64,000 nt of DNA, taken from NCBI GenBank assembly GCA_025603075.1, contig MU626293.1:62001-126000 (forward strand). Reading direction: 5' to 3'. The notes beneath the pieces were generated by a model. The model was not told the DNA's origin, searched no databases, and saw only the letters and a program-made list of their open reading frames with translations. Both the position numbers and the translations under genes were made by a program. The stretch comes from Neoconidiobolus thromboides FSU 785 (lineage: Eukaryota; Entomophthoromycota; Entomophthoromycetes; Entomophthorales; Neoconidiobolaceae). How positions within the stretch are numbered: the first letter of the stretch is position 1; every line of letters begins with the position of its first letter. Of this stretch, positions 1 through 11,886 are shown in pieces.

Positions 1-2216
1 CTTCAAGTAAAAGATTATTTGAATCCGATGATTCACTCAATGGACTTAATGTTACAGGTGTATCACTATGGTTGGATGGTGGATTCGAAATACTTCGACT
101 CATTAGGCTTGGTGTAGCCTTTTCTTTATTATTGTTATGACCACCAAAAGCTTGTCTATTGAGTAATGTACCTTTTCGAGTAAGGTTATTTGGACTTATT
201 GGAGATGTTGGTTTATTTAATAATGAACCATTTTGAAATAAACCATTGTCTTTCGCATTAACTTTAAGAAGTGGGCCATCTTTATTTGTATTGGTAGATA
301 TAGGCTGAGGTTTAAAAGATCTATTTAAAGGTTGAGCATTATTTACACCATTGAGAAGTGTTCCACCTTGATTGTTTTTACCAGAGACGGAAGCTTTCTT
401 TGATAAAAGAGAACCCTCTCTAAATACTTCCCTTTCATCTTCTACATCTTTATCTTCTTCTGGCTCTTTTTTAGTTCTAGGATTAGAAAGTAAAGAACCT
501 TCTACAAACACATTTGGTAGTTCTTTTGCTCCTATCACTTTATCGATATCAGTTTTGCCTTGGTCACCAGTTAATACTAAGCGGAAAAGTCTCTTAGCTA
601 TACCACCCGCTGTATCACTTGTCAGGTAATCACTTTTACCGGATGCTTTCGATTTTTTCACAATACCTAAATCTGAAAATTGACCTTTATCAAGCTCAAT
701 CCCAAAAATTGAATTATTTCTATCTAGTATATTTTCATTTAAGAAGGGTGAAAACGGGGATGGTTTTATAAGAAATTGATTGAGTAAATACCATGATCTA
801 GCATATCTCAAAGCTAATATCCAAGATTCTAGACTTTCTTTTGAATCTACAGCTATAAAATGGATGTAATCCTCTTCTGGATTTTCAAAATAAAGGATAG
901 AAGCTAATGACTTCAACGCGAATAGATAATTAGTAGCTTGTTTGTTTCTTTTACGAGTCAACAAATAAGAATCGAATTTTTCTAAACTACAAAGTAAAAC
1001 TGAAGAAGCAGCAGATTCTGATTTACTTAAATAAAGTGATCCGTTTTTCAAAATGAGATATTTTTTCTCCCATTTACCTCTTTTAACTTCCACTTGAACC
1101 CAACCACCTTTAATTGGAGATTCTAATGGTACTAAAGTTGTTATCTGTTCATTTTCTTTCATACGAATTAATAAAGCATTATTGCTTTCTTCTTCCCATG
1201 CTTCAATCACATCCATAATAGATTCCCATCCTTTCATACTTCTTTCAACTCCAAATCCTTCATTTTTTTCAATAAGTAACCATTCCTTTTGTCCTTCCAA
1301 TAGACCAGCTTCAATAAAACCTTGTATAATTAAATCAGGTGTTGATAATGAAGTAAGTTGAACAGTTCGTGATTTTTCCTCATTCATTAAATAAACTTTT
1401 GTCGTAATCTAAAAAATCTATTAAAACCCCATTTGGTAAAATTATTATTTATATTACCTTCTTTATATTAGCATTTTCAAGTTTTGTTTTAGCTAAATCA
1501 ATTTTAGCTTGAATATCATCCAAGGTAGAATTACTGGTTTCTTCATTCTAAATTACATGTTAATCAAATTAGTAAATAATTATACTATTAAATTACTTTT
1601 TTTATTGGTTTTACTACTGGTTGGCTGGGTTTTGATAAATCTATTAGTGGTTTACTCCTTACTGTTTTTCCTCTACTAAGTTCTTTAGTCATAGGAGCCC
1701 CGTTTAATTTACTAGGGACAGGTTCTTTCTTTTTTAAAGGTTTATCATCATCATCTAATAATACCATTGATAGTCTAGAAGATGCTCTTAATGGAGCTCC
1801 TGATTGTATTTGATCCAATTCTTTTAAAAGAGAACTAAGATCACTTAAACATCCCCCACTCAAAGGGGTTGATTTAATATCGGAACTGTTAGATGGGATT
1901 TGATTTGATATATAATCATTTAGAGTTAAGGATACAACCTCACTCTTTTCTGTTTTATATTTTTGTGCATAATCAAATAGATTCTCATCATCGCTATCAT
2001 CATTAATATTTAAATCTAATTTGTCTTGGTTTCTTAACTACAAATAATATATTAATCTCAATTTTTATCACTATATTTAAATAGAAATAATACTTTATTT
2101 TCATTATTCGAAATCGAATACATTTGTTTTTGAGTTACATTACTTTTAAATACACTATCTAATGGTGTTGATTTAAGACCATTAAAATTAACATTATCAC
2201 TATTTCCTTTCAGCAT
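1..2216 (-). CDS. RA-PH domain adaptor protein (3' end outside window)
   Basis: Four exons read on the minus strand: 2216-2094, 2037-1597, 1547-1458 and 1408 to the window edge; all three introns (49-56 bp, GT..AG) keep frame, giving 687 codons without a stop. The first ~220 residues are acidic/low complexity. At the start of exon 4 comes a Ras-association fold (begins ITTKVYLMNEEKSRTVQL, includes the ExGFGVERSMKGWESIMDVIEAW stretch in pieces), directly followed by a PH domain (GGWVQVEVKRGKWEKKYLIL, ending in SLESWILALRYA). RA followed by PH is the core of the Grb7/RIAM/lamellipodin adaptors, which couple Ras-type GTPases to membranes and actin; that role here is inference. After the PH domain the chain is disordered and carries repeated GSLL/GTLL motifs. 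The stop codon lies outside the window. A likely partner pathway gene, adenylate cyclase, also carries an RA domain at 31-36 kb. Confidence 0.8.
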
Positions 2217-2337
2217 TATTAAGATTAATTATTTAATATTAATTTATTATGTATATATATATTTCTTCAATTAATTAATTGTTGATAGTTGACACCGCCC
2301 CTCACTCTCAATTTATATAAAAAATGATTTCTTTGAT

Positions 2338-2522
2338 TCATTTATCTTTCACCTGATCTGTGTTTTCAGTTGATGTAAATATTTCATTCTCGTTTTGTTG
2401 GGGTTCAGCCAATAATGCAACTCTATTTTTTGGAAATTTAATAAACTTTAATCCACTTATTCGAACTTTTTTCTAACTATTTTCATAATTCTCAGTAATT
2501 AATAATATTACAAAAATGTCAT
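2338..2522 (-). pseudogene. Possible tiny spliced gene, broken by one base in an A-run
   Basis: On the minus strand a coding-looking stretch of about 40 codons (KVRISGLKFIKFPKNRVALL and onward) ends in TGA at 2338-2340, just upstream of the RA-PH gene. A start ATG at 2522 followed by a donor GT at 2511 and an acceptor AG at 2474-2473 would supply MTF and a split Leu codon, but the frame then needs one more A in the A-run right after the acceptor. The implied 39-bp intron is also shorter than its neighbours. Either this is a decayed gene, an assembly error in a homopolymer, or exon 1 is elsewhere. I do not recognise the product. Confidence 0.3.
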
Positions 2523-3743
2523 TTTTGATTATAAAAACCTCTAAATATTTAATTTGCTTATTAAATTTTCTTGAAATGGATTAGAGATTCAATACTTTAT
2601 TGATTTAAATGGTCGTTTTTTTACTTAAAATTAAGAGAAATAAACATTATATTTTAACTAGAACAATGACTGTAATAACGGTATTAGGTCTTTATTTGGC
2701 TTAAAAACAGATTTTTTATTGAAAGAAACCTTAATAGTTGTAAGTTGACACCGGAACAATTTATTAAACAGTAAGAACCCTTTCTTTTTGAAACCAACTT
2801 TTTTAACTCATACCGTAAAAATAAATAAACATTGTTTTAGTATTCATTATTAATATTAATATTAGTATTAATATTAATATTCATTATTATATCATTTAAA
2901 AATTAAAGTAGCTTTTTTTATAAGGGATACTTTTATTGGAATAATAAATTATTAACCTTTTAGCTTCCTTTGAGCCTTGAATTAGAAAATTATGAGAACC
3001 CATTCGCATAAAAAATAAAAATATTAAAAATATTTTGCTATTAAGGTAGTGTTTTATCAAGTGTAGTTAATCTATTAATCATTACAAAAGTGAAGTAAAT
3101 TGCCTTATTTTTTTGTTATTTTTGCAACTTTATTTGGCTCATTATGCAAACATTTATTACAGCTCAGACTAATAAAATCTCTCTTGCAGTTTGAAAATAA
3201 TTGAATTCAATATTTTATCATTTTCATTTCTTTATAAAAATTAAGTGATATCACATCCTGGACTTATAGTGCATGGATTTAATATAAATAGCAATAATTT
3301 ACACAATTGAATTTATTCTTGAGAATAACTTTCTTTTTTTAAAAATCTTAACCATAAAAATTTAAGCTGAGAAAGTGAATTTATTTTAAACATTTTTATT
3401 TTTATTTTTTAAAGATAACTATATAATACTTTATTATTAAGATATTAATTAACTTATTTAATAAAGCTGAGTTTTTAAAAATGTTATAAAATTAACTATT
3501 TACTATAGCTGATAATTTGCTTGCTATTATTTTTGTCTAAAAAAAGCTGTTTCTGGGAATACTTAATAATTTGAATTAGCAAACATAGATAAAAGTATTA
3601 CTTAGAAAAAAATTTAAAGTAAAAAATCAAACAATAATAATAATAATAATAATAATAATAATTAATATAAGTGTAACTTAATTTCAAATATTAACTTATT
3701 GTTTATTAAAATATTTTTTATATAAATGTGCTATTTTTTAATT

Positions 3744-3849
3744 ATATGGGGATGTATTTTTTCGTTTAAGAATTTTGCTGATAATCTTTCCACTCAAATA
3801 GTGCTTAAAAATGGAAAAAGTAATGAAGACAAAAAAAACATCCCCATAT
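3744..3849 (+). mobile_element. 105-bp small element, copy 1
   Basis: Reference orientation: starts ATATGGGGATGTATTTTTTC, centre CCACTCAAATAGTGCTTAAA, ends ACATCCCCATAT. The ends are a 12-bp inverted repeat that includes the TA dinucleotide expected for mariner/Tc1-type insertion. No coding capacity. Confidence 0.85.
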
Positions 3850-3860
3850 GTTTATCAAAT

Positions 3861-3965
3861 ATATGAGAGTGTTTTTTTTGACTTCATTATTTTTTCCATT
3901 TTAAGTGCTATTTGAGTGTAAAATTTGTTAGTAAAATTTTTAAACACAAAAATACATTTCCATAT
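3861..3965 (-). mobile_element. 105-bp small element, copy 2
   Basis: Reverse orientation of copy 1, only 11 bp from it. Terminal bases have drifted (ATATGAGAGTG / CATTTCCATAT). The head-to-head pair forms a large potential hairpin. Confidence 0.8.
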
Positions 3966-4795
3966 ATACTTTTTTTAAAGGTAAATTATTATTAAAAAGC
4001 ATCAAAACTTTTATAAAATATAAAAATGCTTTTAGCTTATTTATTGAATAAGTTAAATTTAATTAGTTAATAATATTAATTATTTAATCTTCTAAATGAT
4101 TACAATTGTGACTATAATACAACTTAACAACTATTTAAGTACATTTTTGATAAAATAGCACTTTTTATAATATAAAAGATACAGTATTTGTTTTAAAATA
4201 ACTGTAATTTGAGCTCAACTTTTTATGTAGTATTAAATATATTCTCATTATTCTAAGATATTATTTAATATAACATTTCAAATTAAGAATTGTTAAAAAA
4301 ATTGCTCTTTAAAAGATAATCTCAATTGTATTCTACTACATTTGTTTTTAAAATTAGACTCTGTTTTATAAAATCACAATTTTTGCAGTAAAAATTTCGT
4401 ACTTGGGCAATTACTGACTCTTATCTTTTGCTTAAAAGTTATTGATAATTAACGTTACTACACTTAATTGAAATCCTTGTAATTATTTAAACTTTAGGAT
4501 TTATATGTAAAATGATAAAATGAAATAAAAATTACTTTTTAAATTGAATTGAATCTAAAATAAATATTAGTTGGACATCTTATTTTTGCGCAAATATCAG
4601 AAAAAAACGATGATATTCAACAAAGATAAATGGAATTTGATTTTTATGTCTACTTCTTTAGATTGATTGGCTTATTTAAAACGAAACTACCACTATGATT
4701 GATTAATAATCCAAGCCAATTAAAAACGATAACAATTACCACCATATAATCAGGCTTCGAAATCTATAATCAACTGTTTTAATTAGCAATCAAAA

Positions 4796-5122
4796 ATGGG
4801 TGTAACTAAGAATGTACTTAAACAAGGTGATGGTAAAACTTTCCCAAAGCAAGGTGATACCGTATCTATGCATTACACTGGTACCTTAGAAGATGGTAAA
4901 AAATTTGACTCTTCAGTTGACCGTGGAACTCCTTTTGTTACTCAAATTGGTGTTGGTAGAGTTATTCGTGGTTGGGATGAGGGAGTACCAACTATGTCTT
5001 TAGGCGAAAAAGCTGTCCTTACTATCACTGGTGATTATGCTTATGGTCCACGTGGTTACCCAGGTCTTATCCCTCCAAATGCTACACTTATTTTTGAAGT
5101 TGAACTTTTAAAGATCAATTAA
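4796..5122 (+). CDS. FKBP12: FKBP12-type peptidyl-prolyl isomerase
   Basis: Intronless, 108 codons including a complete FKBP fold. FKBPs catalyse cis-trans isomerisation of prolyl bonds and bind FK506/rapamycin. The usual pocket residues are visible: Tyr in MHYTGTL, Phe-Asp in KKFDSS, Arg and Phe in DRGTPF, Val-Ile and Trp in [10 protein letters not shown], Tyr in DYAYGP and Phe in [10 protein letters not shown]. There is no leader, so the product should be cytosolic. Length is that of canonical FKBP12. It converges on a second FKBP gene on the opposite strand whose central 184 bp are identical in sequence (see findings). Start is the first ATG, in good context (AAAATGGGT). Confidence 0.96.
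   Translation: MGVTKNVLKQGDGKTFPKQGDTVSMHYTGTLEDGKKFDSSVDRGTPFVTQIGVGRVIRGWDEGVPTMSLGEKAVLTITGDYAYGPRGYPGLIPPNATLIFEVELLKIN
4866..5049 (+). repeat. Left arm of 184-bp perfect inverted repeat (FKBP pair)
   Basis: Bases 4866-5049 are, by eye, identical to the reverse complement of 5456-5639; both lie inside the coding regions of the two FKBP genes and are separated by 406 bp. Sequence on either side of the block is clearly diverged, including third codon positions. Confidence 0.85.
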
Positions 5123-5382
5123 AATAAATGAATATTTATTAACTTTTTTAACTTTATTCTAATTGAAAGTGATACTAAAACTAATTTGTCTTTTAGAAAT
5201 ATCTGGCAATATAGCTTATAAATATTTAGCATATCGAGAGTTAAAAATATTAATATGACTCTTTTTTATACAATTAACTTTAACAATTCAATAACTTTAT
5301 ACACAATTCTGATTGCTTATAAATTTTACCTCATTTTATAAAGACTTTACAATAAACACTATATTTCAATTTATGTTATAAC

Positions 5383-5820
5383 TCAATTTATTTTTAAAAG
5401 TTCAACTTCGAAATTAAGTGTAGCATTAGGTGGAATTACACCAGGATAACCTTGGGGACCATAAGCATAATCACCAGTGATAGTAAGGACAGCTTTTTCG
5501 CCTAAAGACATAGTTGGTACTCCCTCATCCCAACCACGAATAACTCTACCAACACCAATTTGAGTAACAAAAGGAGTTCCACGGTCAACTGAAGAGTCAA
5601 ATTTTTTACCATCTTCTAAGGTACCAGTGTAATGCATAGTTACATTATCGCCTTGTTTTGGGAAGTTTTTACCATCGCCTTGCTTCAATAATTTTTTGGT
5701 TACTCCCATAGCAGCAGCGCTGTTGCTAAAGCTACGTAATACTGGTAAGGTTTTTACTTTTTGGATTAAAGTTGAACGAAACATTTTAAAAGATGAAGTT
5801 TTTTTGTAAAAATTGCTCAA
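5383..5820 (-). CDS. FKBP-type isomerase with mitochondrial leader
   Basis: Intronless, 145 codons. The C-terminal 108 residues are an FKBP domain very close to the neighbouring gene, with all pocket residues kept. In front is a 37-residue extension rich in Ser, Arg and Lys and free of acidic residues ([20 protein letters not shown]...[10 protein letters not shown]), which looks like a mitochondrial presequence. A second in-frame Met at the start of the FKBP domain (MGVTKK) corresponds exactly to the start of the cytosolic paralogue, so leaky initiation could yield a cytosolic form as well. The pair probably arose by duplication and inversion; which member is ancestral cannot be told here. 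Confidence 0.93.
   Translation of the reverse strand: MSNFYKKTSSFKMFRSTLIQKVKTLPVLRSFSNSAAAMGVTKKLLKQGDGKNFPKQGDNVTMHYTGTLEDGKKFDSSVDRGTPFVTQIGVGRVIRGWDEGVPTMSLGEKAVLTITGDYAYGPQGYPGVIPPNATLNFEVELLKIN
5456..5639 (-). repeat. Right arm of 184-bp perfect inverted repeat (FKBP pair)
   Basis: Partner of 4866-5049; see that entry. Confidence 0.85.
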
Positions 5821-6378
5821 TTAAATTTCACTTTATTCTTTTCGGGTCTAAGTTTTGTTTTTAGTTTATTGCCTTGCGGTAGTTATGTAGTAAAAGACCT
5901 TAAAAATAATAAAAAGATGTGATGATGCATATTATTACGTAAAATTTTATTGTTATATATTTAGTGAAAACTATTAGCTATGTAATGATAAAATCTATAT
6001 AGTATAATAAGCCATAAAATTAATAGGGTTGAAATTAGAAAAAATTATGCACATAACCAAGGAATTAAATGTAATGTCATAATTAGAATTGAAACTAAAA
6101 AATGTATACATTCTTATGCTTCTTAATATATATTATATGGTTAAGCTTATCAATAAACAAAGCAAAAAGACATAACAAAAGATATAGAAAGGTTGTTACT
6201 TTATTTTAAGTTATGAATAAAAAGCCATTCAAAATTTTTACACAATAATGTACAATGATAAAACTAGATCCTCATTAAGTACAATGAATCATATTTTAAG
6301 TTGTACAAATATCCTCGAATGAATTTTAAAATGAATGACTAAGATTTAAAAAAATGAAATTATTATTTTATAAATATC
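5821..6378. other. Intergenic, nothing recognised
   Basis: AT-rich, no gene or repeat family member seen. It should contain the promoter of the mitochondrial FKBP gene and the 3' UTR of the arrestin gene. Confidence 0.5.
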
Positions 6379-7782
6379 TTAAGGTGAGACAGATCTAGAG
6401 ATATCTAAGGGATACATAGCGGAAAATGGTGGTTTTTCTTTTTCATATCTTTCTGGTGAATAATTAGGTTGTATAGGTTGTTTCCTTGGATCCATTTCAT
6501 CTGACTCATGCGAATAGATACTTGAAACATCACTTATTAAAGATGGTGTTAATGAATGTCTAGCATTCCCTTTTCCATCACTTGTTGTATAAAATTCCCC
6601 TGCATCTATATTTGGCGGAAGATAATGATCACTTATTAAAAGAGGTGGTATTTCTTCTAAAGTTACATTAAGTGTCGCTATTTGAACTGGGATTTCTAAT
6701 ATAAGTGGTGTGTAAGACCATGCTACTGCTGCGCTTATTACAATATAGTAATTTATACCCAAAATCTGTGATGAGTTGATGTCGGGTGGGGTTGTAGAAG
6801 GAACGGATAATCGTACTAAATCGTTATCATCATCATCGTTTCGATGTGCAGGGATCTCAATTGCACTAATTTCTTTTTGTGAAGAAGGTGTTCTAAACAA
6901 AATGAGTTACTATTAGACCAAAAAATAATGTAATTAATTACTCATTATCAATTAATTGGATATTTTGAATAAGTTTTATAGATAATGTATTAACTGATTT
7001 CGTATTACGCGGGTATACTGATATATCCATAACTATATTTCCACCTATTTAAAGTATTAGTATACATACAATCATGTAATACACACAATATATTACCTGG
7101 GGTACATGATCGAAATTTCGTATCTGCAGTAAGTCTTATTTTTTCTTTCGATACAACACCATATACTGCTTCAGCACTGAAAGTTTCTGGCTTTATTAAT
7201 GCTGGCACAAAATTGGGAATTGAAGATAATAGAGTAATTGGAGCAACGGTAGTATGACCAAATCTTGAAGGTCTATCAATAACAGCTTTAAACTTATATC
7301 GAATACTAGCATTTTCGCCCTAAAATAATAGAGTTAATTAAAGAAAGTAACTTTATAATCAAAACTAACTTCATAAGATGATGGGAAGTTATAAGCTCCT
7401 AAATCAACTTTAAATGGGAAGACATAAGATTTTGCTTCAAAATAGCCACACGGATTATCCCAAAGTATCCTTTTAACCTTAAATATTTCATTATCCTCAA
7501 CAGCACGTCTATTTTAAAACATTAATTTAGGTTCAATTTAATACTTTGTATAGATTTACTTTGTACCAGTTGGTCCACTATAAGTGGATTCAATGCCAGT
7601 AAAGAACAAATTGAGAGCTTTTGCTCTTTCAGGTCTTTGAAAGCGAAACTTAACGAAACCTAATGAAGATATAGTAACAATAACAGTAAAATTGAAGCTA
7701 AGTTACCTTCTAAAATTTGACCAGCATAAAAAACTTTTTGATCGTCTTTAAAGGAAATTGAAAAGTTTTCTGGTTTGACCAT
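6379..7782 (-). CDS. Alpha-arrestin-like trafficking adaptor
   Basis: Six exons: 7782-7707, 7659-7560, 7508-7370, 7319-7097, 7044-6942, 6892-6379; every junction is GT..AG and in phase, giving 384 residues. The N-terminal strand pattern (FSISFKDDQKVFYAGQILEG, then GFVKFRF) is typical of the arrestin N-lobe, and the region around NFPSSYEGENASIRYKFKAV matches the conserved 'FxLP.S..g...I.Y.v.a' segment. The C-lobe follows (EKIRLTADTKFRSCTPGGNI; later TLNVTLEEIPPLL). Alpha-arrestins link plasma-membrane transporters to Rsp5-type ubiquitin ligases; I see no clear PPxY motif in the Pro-rich tail, which is odd for the class and may mean it is recruited otherwise. Confidence 0.8.
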
Positions 7783-9227
7783 CGTTTATAGTATTATAGA
7801 GTATTAAAGTATTGATTTGATGTAGAATAAACAATTTGATCGTTTTAATTATTTGTATGATTGATTTTCATAAATAACTGGAATAGTCTGCTTTATAGAA
7901 ATGATCTTTTTGCTTTAACTTTGACTCTTTTCCGATTATTAAGCTACTTTTGTATTTTAATTTATTGTTGTGATAAATTTAAATTTATAGGATGTTCAAT
8001 TTTTGATATTGATTGTAATATAAAGTATCAAGAAGTGAATAAAAAAACTAAAAATAAATTTATTATGTTTTAATGTAGTTTTTTATTATCAATTAAGCCA
8101 TTCCAAATAAACTCAGTTTCTCCACTACTTTTTTTAATAAATTGTTTTTTTACAGTTGTATGGACAATTACTCACCTTATTTCCAATATTTCCAATTTAA
8201 GCCAAAATCGCCACTTAAAATCTCCATATTTGTAAAAAAGATGACAATTTCCAAGTATCTTACTTTAGGAACATTATAATTGGTGCAATCAAATATATTG
8301 ACCATAGGTTCTACCAATTATAAAACTGAACCATTTATTACTTTAAGCCCAGGCTAATATTTCATTTATATTCAATTAGTTTTTATAATTATTCCATTTT
8401 ATCCGCTATGATTTGCCTTGGTGCTGTGGCTTGACATCTGGATCTTTGCAGTACTGCTTATCATGCAAAGATAAACTATTAGAAATAAAATTCTAAATAA
8501 GATTTAACTTAAATTAGTAAGGTTAATAAGATTAGGCAATATTAGCTTTTATAAACTGTATAAATGTTTGTTTATTAAATAAGATAATAATTAAAATTTA
8601 ATTAATCAAACCGTATAAACTATTATTTTATTTCATTTTTCATTTCAAACATGATAAAAAGATATCTAATATTTGAATTAAATTATTGTTTCAAAGCCTA
8701 AAATTTAGTTAAAATTTAGTTTTAAGCCCTTACATTCACTATCTTTAATCCAGAATCAGTTTTACTTTACATTATTGATTAACTATAATCATTATTTGAT
8801 ATAATTCAAATGTAACTGTTTAATTGTTGAACTTAATTATTTAAAATGAGCTTTTAAAAATTTAAAGTTAATGAAATATATACTTAAATTACTTTTCGGT
8901 TAGAGTAATTATTTTTAATCACCGATTATAAAATTTTATTAAAGTTATTAAAAATTAAAAATAAGTAATAATAAGAATATTGAAGATTCCGTTTAGTTAA
9001 TAAATTCTAATTAAAAAATATATTTAAATTAATAATATTTTTTCAAACTTGAGAAAAATAGCTAATCACTTAGGAGTGAAGCTCCTTCAAGATTTTTGGA
9101 AAAAAAAATATTTTTTTACGTCAACAAACTACCCATAATAAGCCAATCAATCCAACCAAGAATTGAAATCAAAATTTGATGATAATCTAAGATAAAAAAA
9201 TTAGATCAAACAATATTATTTTTAAAA
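7783..9227. other. Intergenic region
   Basis: Divergent promoters of the arrestin and NDUFS3 genes lie at its two ends. A 70-codon open frame at 7861-8073 has skewed AT-rich composition and no support. Around 8405-8470 is a short, less AT-rich patch with several Cys codons in one frame but no usable start; I do not call it. Confidence 0.4.
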
Positions 9228-10144
9228 ATGAGTTATCTTCGTAAAGTAATAAAATTTAATGGTAACTTTAATTACGTAGCCATCGATGACATGAATTAAA
9301 ATTAAATATTACTTAAGGTAGAGCTCTTCAACCAACAAAATATTTCAGTACCAGTATAGTTAGAAATAGTGGTAATAAATACAAACTAATTCATAATTTA
9401 ATAAAACTAATCACCAGAAAAAAATAAAGCTTCTCCAGCCGATCCACAATTTAGAAGCGGAAATGAAAAGTATCATTCATATGGACAATATTTGATGAGT
9501 TTGATGCCAAAATATATTGAGCGTTTTTCTATCTATAAAGATGAGTTAACTTTATACGTAGGGCCAAACAGTATATTACCAGTGATGGAAATTTTAAAAG
9601 ATCATAGTGGTACTCAATTTAAACAAGTACAAGATATAACCGCAGTTGATTATCCATCTCGTAGCAATCGATTTGAAATTGTATACAATTTATTATCTGT
9701 TACTCATTCTACACGTATTCGTGTTAAAACTTATACGGATGAAGTTACCCCAGTACCTTCTTTAACTCCTTTATTCAAATCAGCTAATTGGTTAGAAAGA
9801 GAAGTTTGGGATATGTTTGGTGTGTTTTTTACCGGTCATCCAGATTTACGCCGTATTTTAACTGATTATGGATTCTCTGGTCATCCACTTAGAAAAGATT
9901 TTCCTTTAACTGGTTATGTTGAAGTTCGTTATGATGAAGAGCGCAAAAGAGTGGTTACTGAACCTTTAGAATTAGCTCAAGCTTTCCGTAACTTTGATTA
10001 TTCTTCTGCTTGGGAACAAACAGGTAAGTTTTTTGCTTTTAGTAATAGAGATTAGGATTTAATATAAATTTATTTCTAGGTCAAGGTAGAGATGATAAAC
10101 CGGAGAAACTTTCTATTCCTGGTGTTGTTGGTAAAAAAGAATAA
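9228..10144 (+). CDS. NDUFS3: NADH:ubiquinone oxidoreductase 30 kDa subunit
   Basis: Four exons: 9228-9261, 9318-9371, 9418-10023, 10080-10144; phases agree and yield 252 residues. Exons 1-2 encode a mitochondrial targeting sequence ([20 protein letters not shown], then FSTSIVRNS). The mature part contains the NuoC/30 kDa signature [20 protein letters not shown] and [13 protein letters not shown]. It is a core subunit of the peripheral arm of respiratory complex I. Presence of this nuclear gene implies a respiring organism with complex I, which excludes anaerobic fungi and yeasts that have lost it. Confidence 0.95.
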
Positions 10145-10765
10145 GTTTACGATTATTAAATATAATATGTTCTATTTTTTTAATCTTACATTACTTTTTT
10201 TTTAACCTTCATTAAGTTGAATTGCATTTTTTATAGAATAGTGATACGAAGAATATAAAATGGAATAGTATAATGATAGATATTGAGATATAATAAATAT
10301 CAAATAAAGTGTTTATGTAATATTCAATCTTAGATATATTTATCCTAAATTATTTAAACTACTATCTTTTTGACCCTTACCTTGAGTGGACAATGTTTAA
10401 TATCAAAAAACTACCAAAATTTGTAGGAAGATGAGAGATCAGAGTAAAAATAGTGAGAGGCAATTGATAATAATACCTTGAGGTCAAAAGAGATTGGGTA
10501 ATGGTATTATGTCTATTTTTAGAACAATCCCTTATATACTAAAGGCTACTACTCTTTGACTATACATATATTAGGAGTATTATAGTATCAGGTTATAGCT
10601 ATATTAGTGGTTTTATAATAAATCCAACTTTATTTTAGATCATTTACATTTTATATAAAATATTATTTTTACAACCATCCATATAGTTAATATAATAACC
10701 AAAATAAAACATTAAACGTGGTAAAAGTTTATTTTTTCAATAAAAAATAATTGGTATATATGTAC
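10145..10765. other. Convergent intergenic region
   Basis: Between the 3' ends of NDUFS3 and the ubiquilin gene. AT-rich with no feature beyond presumable UTRs. Confidence 0.5.
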
Positions 10766-11886
10766 CTAAGGATTTGAGAAAAGATATTCAACAGCGGCAT
10801 GAACATTACCACCGGTAGCTAATAAAGCACGTATATTTCTTTGAGCATCATGAAAGCCCATATCAGCGAGCTGCTGAAGTTGAACTTGAAATCGCTCTTC
10901 TGGTGGTTGTTGACTACCACCACCAGCGTTGGCACTGTCTCCAGTAGTGTTTGTTGAATTATTGTTATTAAATAAATTATTAGCTCCACCAAATGCTTCG
11001 AATAAATTAGGTACCCTTGGATTACTTCCTAATGCTGGATTGTTTCCATTGGTGCCAGTATTTGTGCCAGTATTTGCGCCAAATGGATTACTGCCCATAC
11101 CACCCATAGCACCACCCATATTACCACTCATCATTTCACGCATTTGAGGGGAAGCCATCATTTCTCTCATACCTGGGGTATTCATCATTGACATCATTGA
11201 ACTAATTTGTTCAGGTGTCATACCCATATTTTGTAACTGTGGGTTAAATTGCATCACGCTACGTACCACTTCTGGATTAGACATTAAAGAAGTAAAAAAA
11301 TTCATTGAATTTGGATCATTCAATAAACTATTTTGTAAATTTTCCATATTTCCCATACCTCCTAAATTACCGAAGGGATTACCTTGAGCATTCGTTCCAT
11401 TACCTCCTTGTCCTCCTAAAGGTGGTAAATTAAATTGACTTAATAAATCGGCAGGGTTTTGACCACCAAATGGAAATGGAGTATTATTTTGAGTAGTTGA
11501 ATCAGTGGTGGTATTTGGAGCATTTGTATTTTGAGTAGTAGAAGTATTATTTGTTGGAGCTAAAAAGAAAGAATTTAAATCAAAATCTAAATAAAATAAA
11601 TCAAAAGATTACCTTGAGGAGCAGCTTTATTAGTAGTAGCTGCGCCTTTAACTAGATGAATAGTATTATCATTTTTCAAGTTATAAGAACTTAAACTTTG
11701 CTCATCCTTTAAAACTTTACCAGCAAAAATCAAACGTAACCTTTCTTTTGGAATCTCCATTTTTTCGCTAATAGTTTGTTTAAAATCCCCAATTAAAGTT
11801 TCACTACTTACGTCATAAGTATCCTTTTGTCCATCGGACATCTTCACATGGATTTTTATAGTCTCATTGGTACCGCTAGCTTCCAT
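10766..11886 (-). CDS. DSK2: Ubiquilin/Dsk2-like UBL-UBA shuttle protein
   Basis: Two exons, 11886-11613 and 11559-10766, joined across a 53-bp intron; 355 residues. Residues ~8-80 form a ubiquitin-like domain ([20 protein letters not shown] ... [16 protein letters not shown]). The centre is low-complexity Thr/Asn/Gly followed by an STI1-type Met-rich segment ([40 protein letters not shown]). The C-terminus is a UBA domain ([35 protein letters not shown]). Ubiquilins carry polyubiquitinated clients to the proteasome; yeast Dsk2 has the same order. The UBL hydrophobic patch and UBA MGF loop are intact. Confidence 0.95.

Larger units (their letters stand above)
2523..4795. other. Long AT-rich intergenic region
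   Basis: No coding region recognised. It holds ATT-rich simple repeats near 2840-2890, an AAT microsatellite near 3632-3662, and two inverted neighbouring copies of the 105-bp element at 3744-3849 and 3861-3965. The last ~300 bases should include the promoter of the first FKBP gene. Confidence 0.6.

Noticed and set aside
3744-3965. CRISPR-like array from spaced repeats
   Set aside because: Only two inverted units here, copies elsewhere are scattered in both orientations, and the genome is eukaryotic.
7861-8073. 70-codon plus-strand open frame
   Set aside because: Composition is that of random AT-rich DNA and no domain or splice partner is visible.
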